Source: Campylorhamphus procurvoides (taxonomy: Eukaryota > Chordata > Aves > Passeriformes > Dendrocolaptidae). From it: 64,000 nucleotides of DNA. Both the position numbers and the translations under genes were made by a program. The notes under the pieces are model-generated. The model had not been told where the DNA came from, searched no databases, and was given only the letters and a program-made list of their open reading frames with translations. Where the stretch lies: the NCBI GenBank assembly GCA_013396655.1, contig WBMV01004140.1, forward strand, positions 96,556-160,555, given 5' to 3'. Numbering within the stretch: position 1 is the stretch's first letter; every line of letters begins with the position of its first letter. This document shows, piece by piece, positions 61,301-64,000 of this stretch.

Positions 61301-63656
61301 ACCTAACAATAATTTTGCATTTGCTGTTAACAAATATCTTAACATGTCTTACTTGTTTCTTACTACTTCAATTCTATTCTTAGAAAATTGAAACAAAGTA
61401 AAAAATTGTGCTTGTAAAAAGAAAAAGCACCAACATATTCAATATCCCCCATTTGCAGTACCTTCTTCAAGAGGCAGCCAGCAACCCCAAAGGCATGACA
61501 GCCTGATTTATCATGAGTGATATTGTAAAATGTTGTGTTTATATAGACTTCAATTAAACATTTTCTTAATGCTTTGTAATTTCACATATTGCTGTGAGAA
61601 ATGAACCAACAAGGAATTTTATTAAATATTCTTGATAACTGCTTCATATCAGCCAGCTACTCATAGGTAATATTTTATAATAACATACAAGAGATTTGGA
61701 TTTATTTCCCTCATGTGGGCTCATTTTTTTTGACAGATAGGGACAGGGGAGGGGAAGCTGTAGGAGAAAAACTTTAAATAGATTACCTTGGACCTACCAT
61801 CCCCCTGACAGAATGTGGCCTCATTAAGGTATTTCAGTAGTTGAGAGGGAAGCACCGAATACCCCACTGTAACAAAAATTCATAGTAATTTTTCTGGTTC
61901 TCTTTAGAGATGTCTTCTTTAGAAGTTACATGTTTTGTACATTTTTAATGCTGTTGTCTGTGTCAAAACTTGATATGTCCTTCCTACTACAGGGCAGCAT
62001 ACATCTGCTGATTCTACTTGTGAAAATGCATAGTCATTCCTCATACCCTATCTATTTTCATTTGGAGACATGACATCCTTCAGATGTATTTGCAGATGCT
62101 TTTGGAGATAAATGATGGAATATCTATATACTGAACGTATTTATCTGGCCTTCCACTACCAGATGAAGGATGTCTTCTCACCATAACACCCTATCATTAT
62201 TAAGCTCTGCTTAGCACTGTAACGCTCTTTTAATAACTCTACTTATTTTTCCATTTGTTCTGTAATGGTAATAATGGCTGGTTAATTTAAAAAAAAAAAT
62301 CCTAATTGTCCACAAGAACCCAAACTGTGACTCCCTTCTCCAAAAGCTGTTCAGAACAGCTATCATCAAGTTATACAACTTCCACCAACCCTTACCACTA
62401 AGGGTGTTTCAAATGATAACTGATGGATTGCTACAGGACTGAGGAGACCAATTTTTATTTGTCTCTTTGTAAATTCCAGAACAGGAGTGGGATTTTAAGC
62501 TTTACTGCAGCTGTGCAAAGGTACACATTCCAGGTCAATGTATTAATTAAAGTTTAACTGGACTCTCTTGGTGGCAAAACAAAGGCAAATAAACTGGACA
62601 CCTAGAAGGTGAGTCAGGCTACAGAAAGCAAAGCTTTGAATGTTACTCCACAAGGCCAATTGTCTTCTGTTCTGGAGACATGAAAGTCTGAAATGTTGGA
62701 ACTAAGTTACTTTGGAGTATGTTCCTGTAACATTATCAAGCTTGATAGAAATGTAACAGAAATTTTCACTGAAATACTCCAGTTATGTGAAATAACTGTC
62801 TAAGTTCATAATAATTGCCAAAAATACCTATATATATTTTGCCAAACTACCTATATAAACTCTGATTTGTGTTTTAGCTGGCTAGCTGAGGTTATTTTCT
62901 AGTAGTATATTGAAAATTAAGAAAAAAAATGGCTAAAGCTAAGAGATAACCTCTTTTTATGGGGGAAAACTGTTATCTTCAGCTTTCTTAATGTGACAAA
63001 AAGAAAAAATAAACAATATTTTTCACAGATGGCTCATTATAAATCCTTTGGAATCTGCCTTTGTGCTAGAGTTCTATTCTCCAAAATCAGTGGGATGTTT
63101 CTGCATAATCTTAACCTCCTACTGCTTAGCTATTTAGAAATAAAACTTTCTGAAAGAGAAACACGAATGAGCATCTGTTCCACAAGAATGTTTAACATAG
63201 CAACAGAAAAAATACACTGACAGTAACTGGCTATACATAACACTTGCCAACTCAAAAATACCTGTGATGTGGAGGTATTACTCTAAAAATCATTGCACTA
63301 GCTTAATTGCATTGTTTAAACTTTCTGGACAAGAAAACATCTGTACAGAACTCCACTGAGTTCCATTAAAGAAGTTCTTGTGTGTTTGATCTTGTTAGTC
63401 CAGTCTAAAATGTTTTCCAGATGTTCCATCCGTGAAAAATATTATTTATTATGTACAGAATGCTGTTTCTAAAGACTTGTTTCTAAAGTGTGTTTTACCA
63501 CCCCCAGATTCTTTTCAAAACCTGATGATACTGCCTAACATAATGATTGTAATTTTTTCTTGAAGTTTTACACTTATCAGTTTGAGGGAAGTGAACAGCA
63601 TGGAGCAAAAAAGAAAATTTACTTGTTTTATGTATATATATTGACAAAATTACTGA
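52369..63656. other. 11.3 kb of AT-rich DNA with no recognised element
   Basis: This is the longest stretch free of recognisable transposons in the window. Small items are an AT run at about 54649-54662 and a GTTTT run near 58589-58605. Frames of up to 103 codons (54763-55074 plus, with a hydrophobic start) and 90 codons (60939-61211 minus) have no recognised family. No tRNA, exon or LTR could be supported. Confidence 0.45.
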
Positions 63657-63958
63657 TGTTGGAAGGGACTTTCAGAGGTCATCTTGTTCAACCACCCTGC
63701 TCAAGTAGACCCACCTAAAGTTAGTTGCTCAGGATCATATTCAGATGGCTTTTCAAAGACTGCAAGGATGGACACTCCACAACATTTCTGGGCAACCTGT
63801 GACAGTACTCAGCCATCCTTATAGTGAAAAAACATTTCCTGGTGTTCAGAGGGAATCTCCTATGTTTCTTGTTCCCGTTGCCTTTTGTCCTGTCATCAGG
63901 CACCACAGAAAAAAAATCTGGTTCCCCCTTTTGGAACCCTTTTTTCAGATATTTTTAT
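63657..63958 (-). mobile_element. CR1 LINE 3' fragment (ORF2 C-terminus)
   Basis: The minus strand has a 61-codon open stretch (63721-63906) with 'DDRTKGNGNKKHRRFPLNTR', 'KCFFTIRMAEYCHRLPRNVV' and 'ECPSLQSLKSHLNMILS'. This is the conserved end of CR1 ORF2, including the wedge before the stop. The short 3' UTR is visible at 63657-63720 but the octamer tail is lost. The right end grades into AT-rich low-complexity DNA. Confidence 0.93.
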
Positions 63959-64000
63959 ATCATATATAATCTATACAATATATAATTATATTATATATAA
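63959..64000. repeat. AT-rich low-complexity end of window
   Basis: Almost only A and T (atatataatctatacaat-type sequence). It continues beyond the window edge. Confidence 0.85.

Overview
The window is AT-rich vertebrate nuclear DNA, almost certainly from a bird. Two signals support this. First, there are about a dozen fragments of CR1 LINE retrotransposons, with the typical avian 3' tail (ATTCTATG-type octamers next to a 'ggttggaagggacct' block). Second, three LTR sequences look like avian endogenous retroviruses. No complete protein-coding gene, tRNA, rRNA or CRISPR array could be supported. The window reads as intergenic or deep intronic DNA of a gene-poor region. Almost all long open frames are chance frames, microsatellite translations or CR1 ORF2 remnants.

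Layout. 1-3.9 kb: unique DNA with one ancient palindromic, MITE-like element (about 1010-1345). 3.87-4.7 kb: a sense CR1 reverse-transcriptase fragment. 10.56-11.32 kb: a solo ERVL-like LTR with a 5-bp target-site duplication. 17.16-17.40 kb: an isolated CpG-dense block. 18.36-19.25 kb: an antisense CR1 in which endonuclease sequence is joined directly to the 3' end. 21.2 and 26.4 kb: short CR1 tails, the second running into an (ATTCT)n array. 27.1-28.4 kb: two CR1 fragments in opposite orientation, followed by the first bases of another LTR. 30.79-34.88 kb: two apparently identical 1,980-bp copies separated by a 131-bp segment that begins and ends with a single N, most probably an assembly artefact. 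41-51 kb: five more CR1 fragments and a 440-bp solo LTR with a 6-bp target-site duplication. 52.18-52.37 kb: a 192-bp uninterrupted polypyrimidine CTTT tract. 52.4-63.65 kb: unique AT-rich DNA with no recognisable element. A last CR1 fragment lies at 63.66-63.96 kb.

There is no gene network to describe; the biology is the history of transposon insertion and decay. The points most worth a second look are the probable false duplication with its N-bracketed island, the isolated CpG block, the two LTR insertions with readable target-site duplications, the internally deleted CR1, and the microsatellite apparently seeded from a CR1 tail. Family names rest on remembered consensus features and were not checked against a repeat library.
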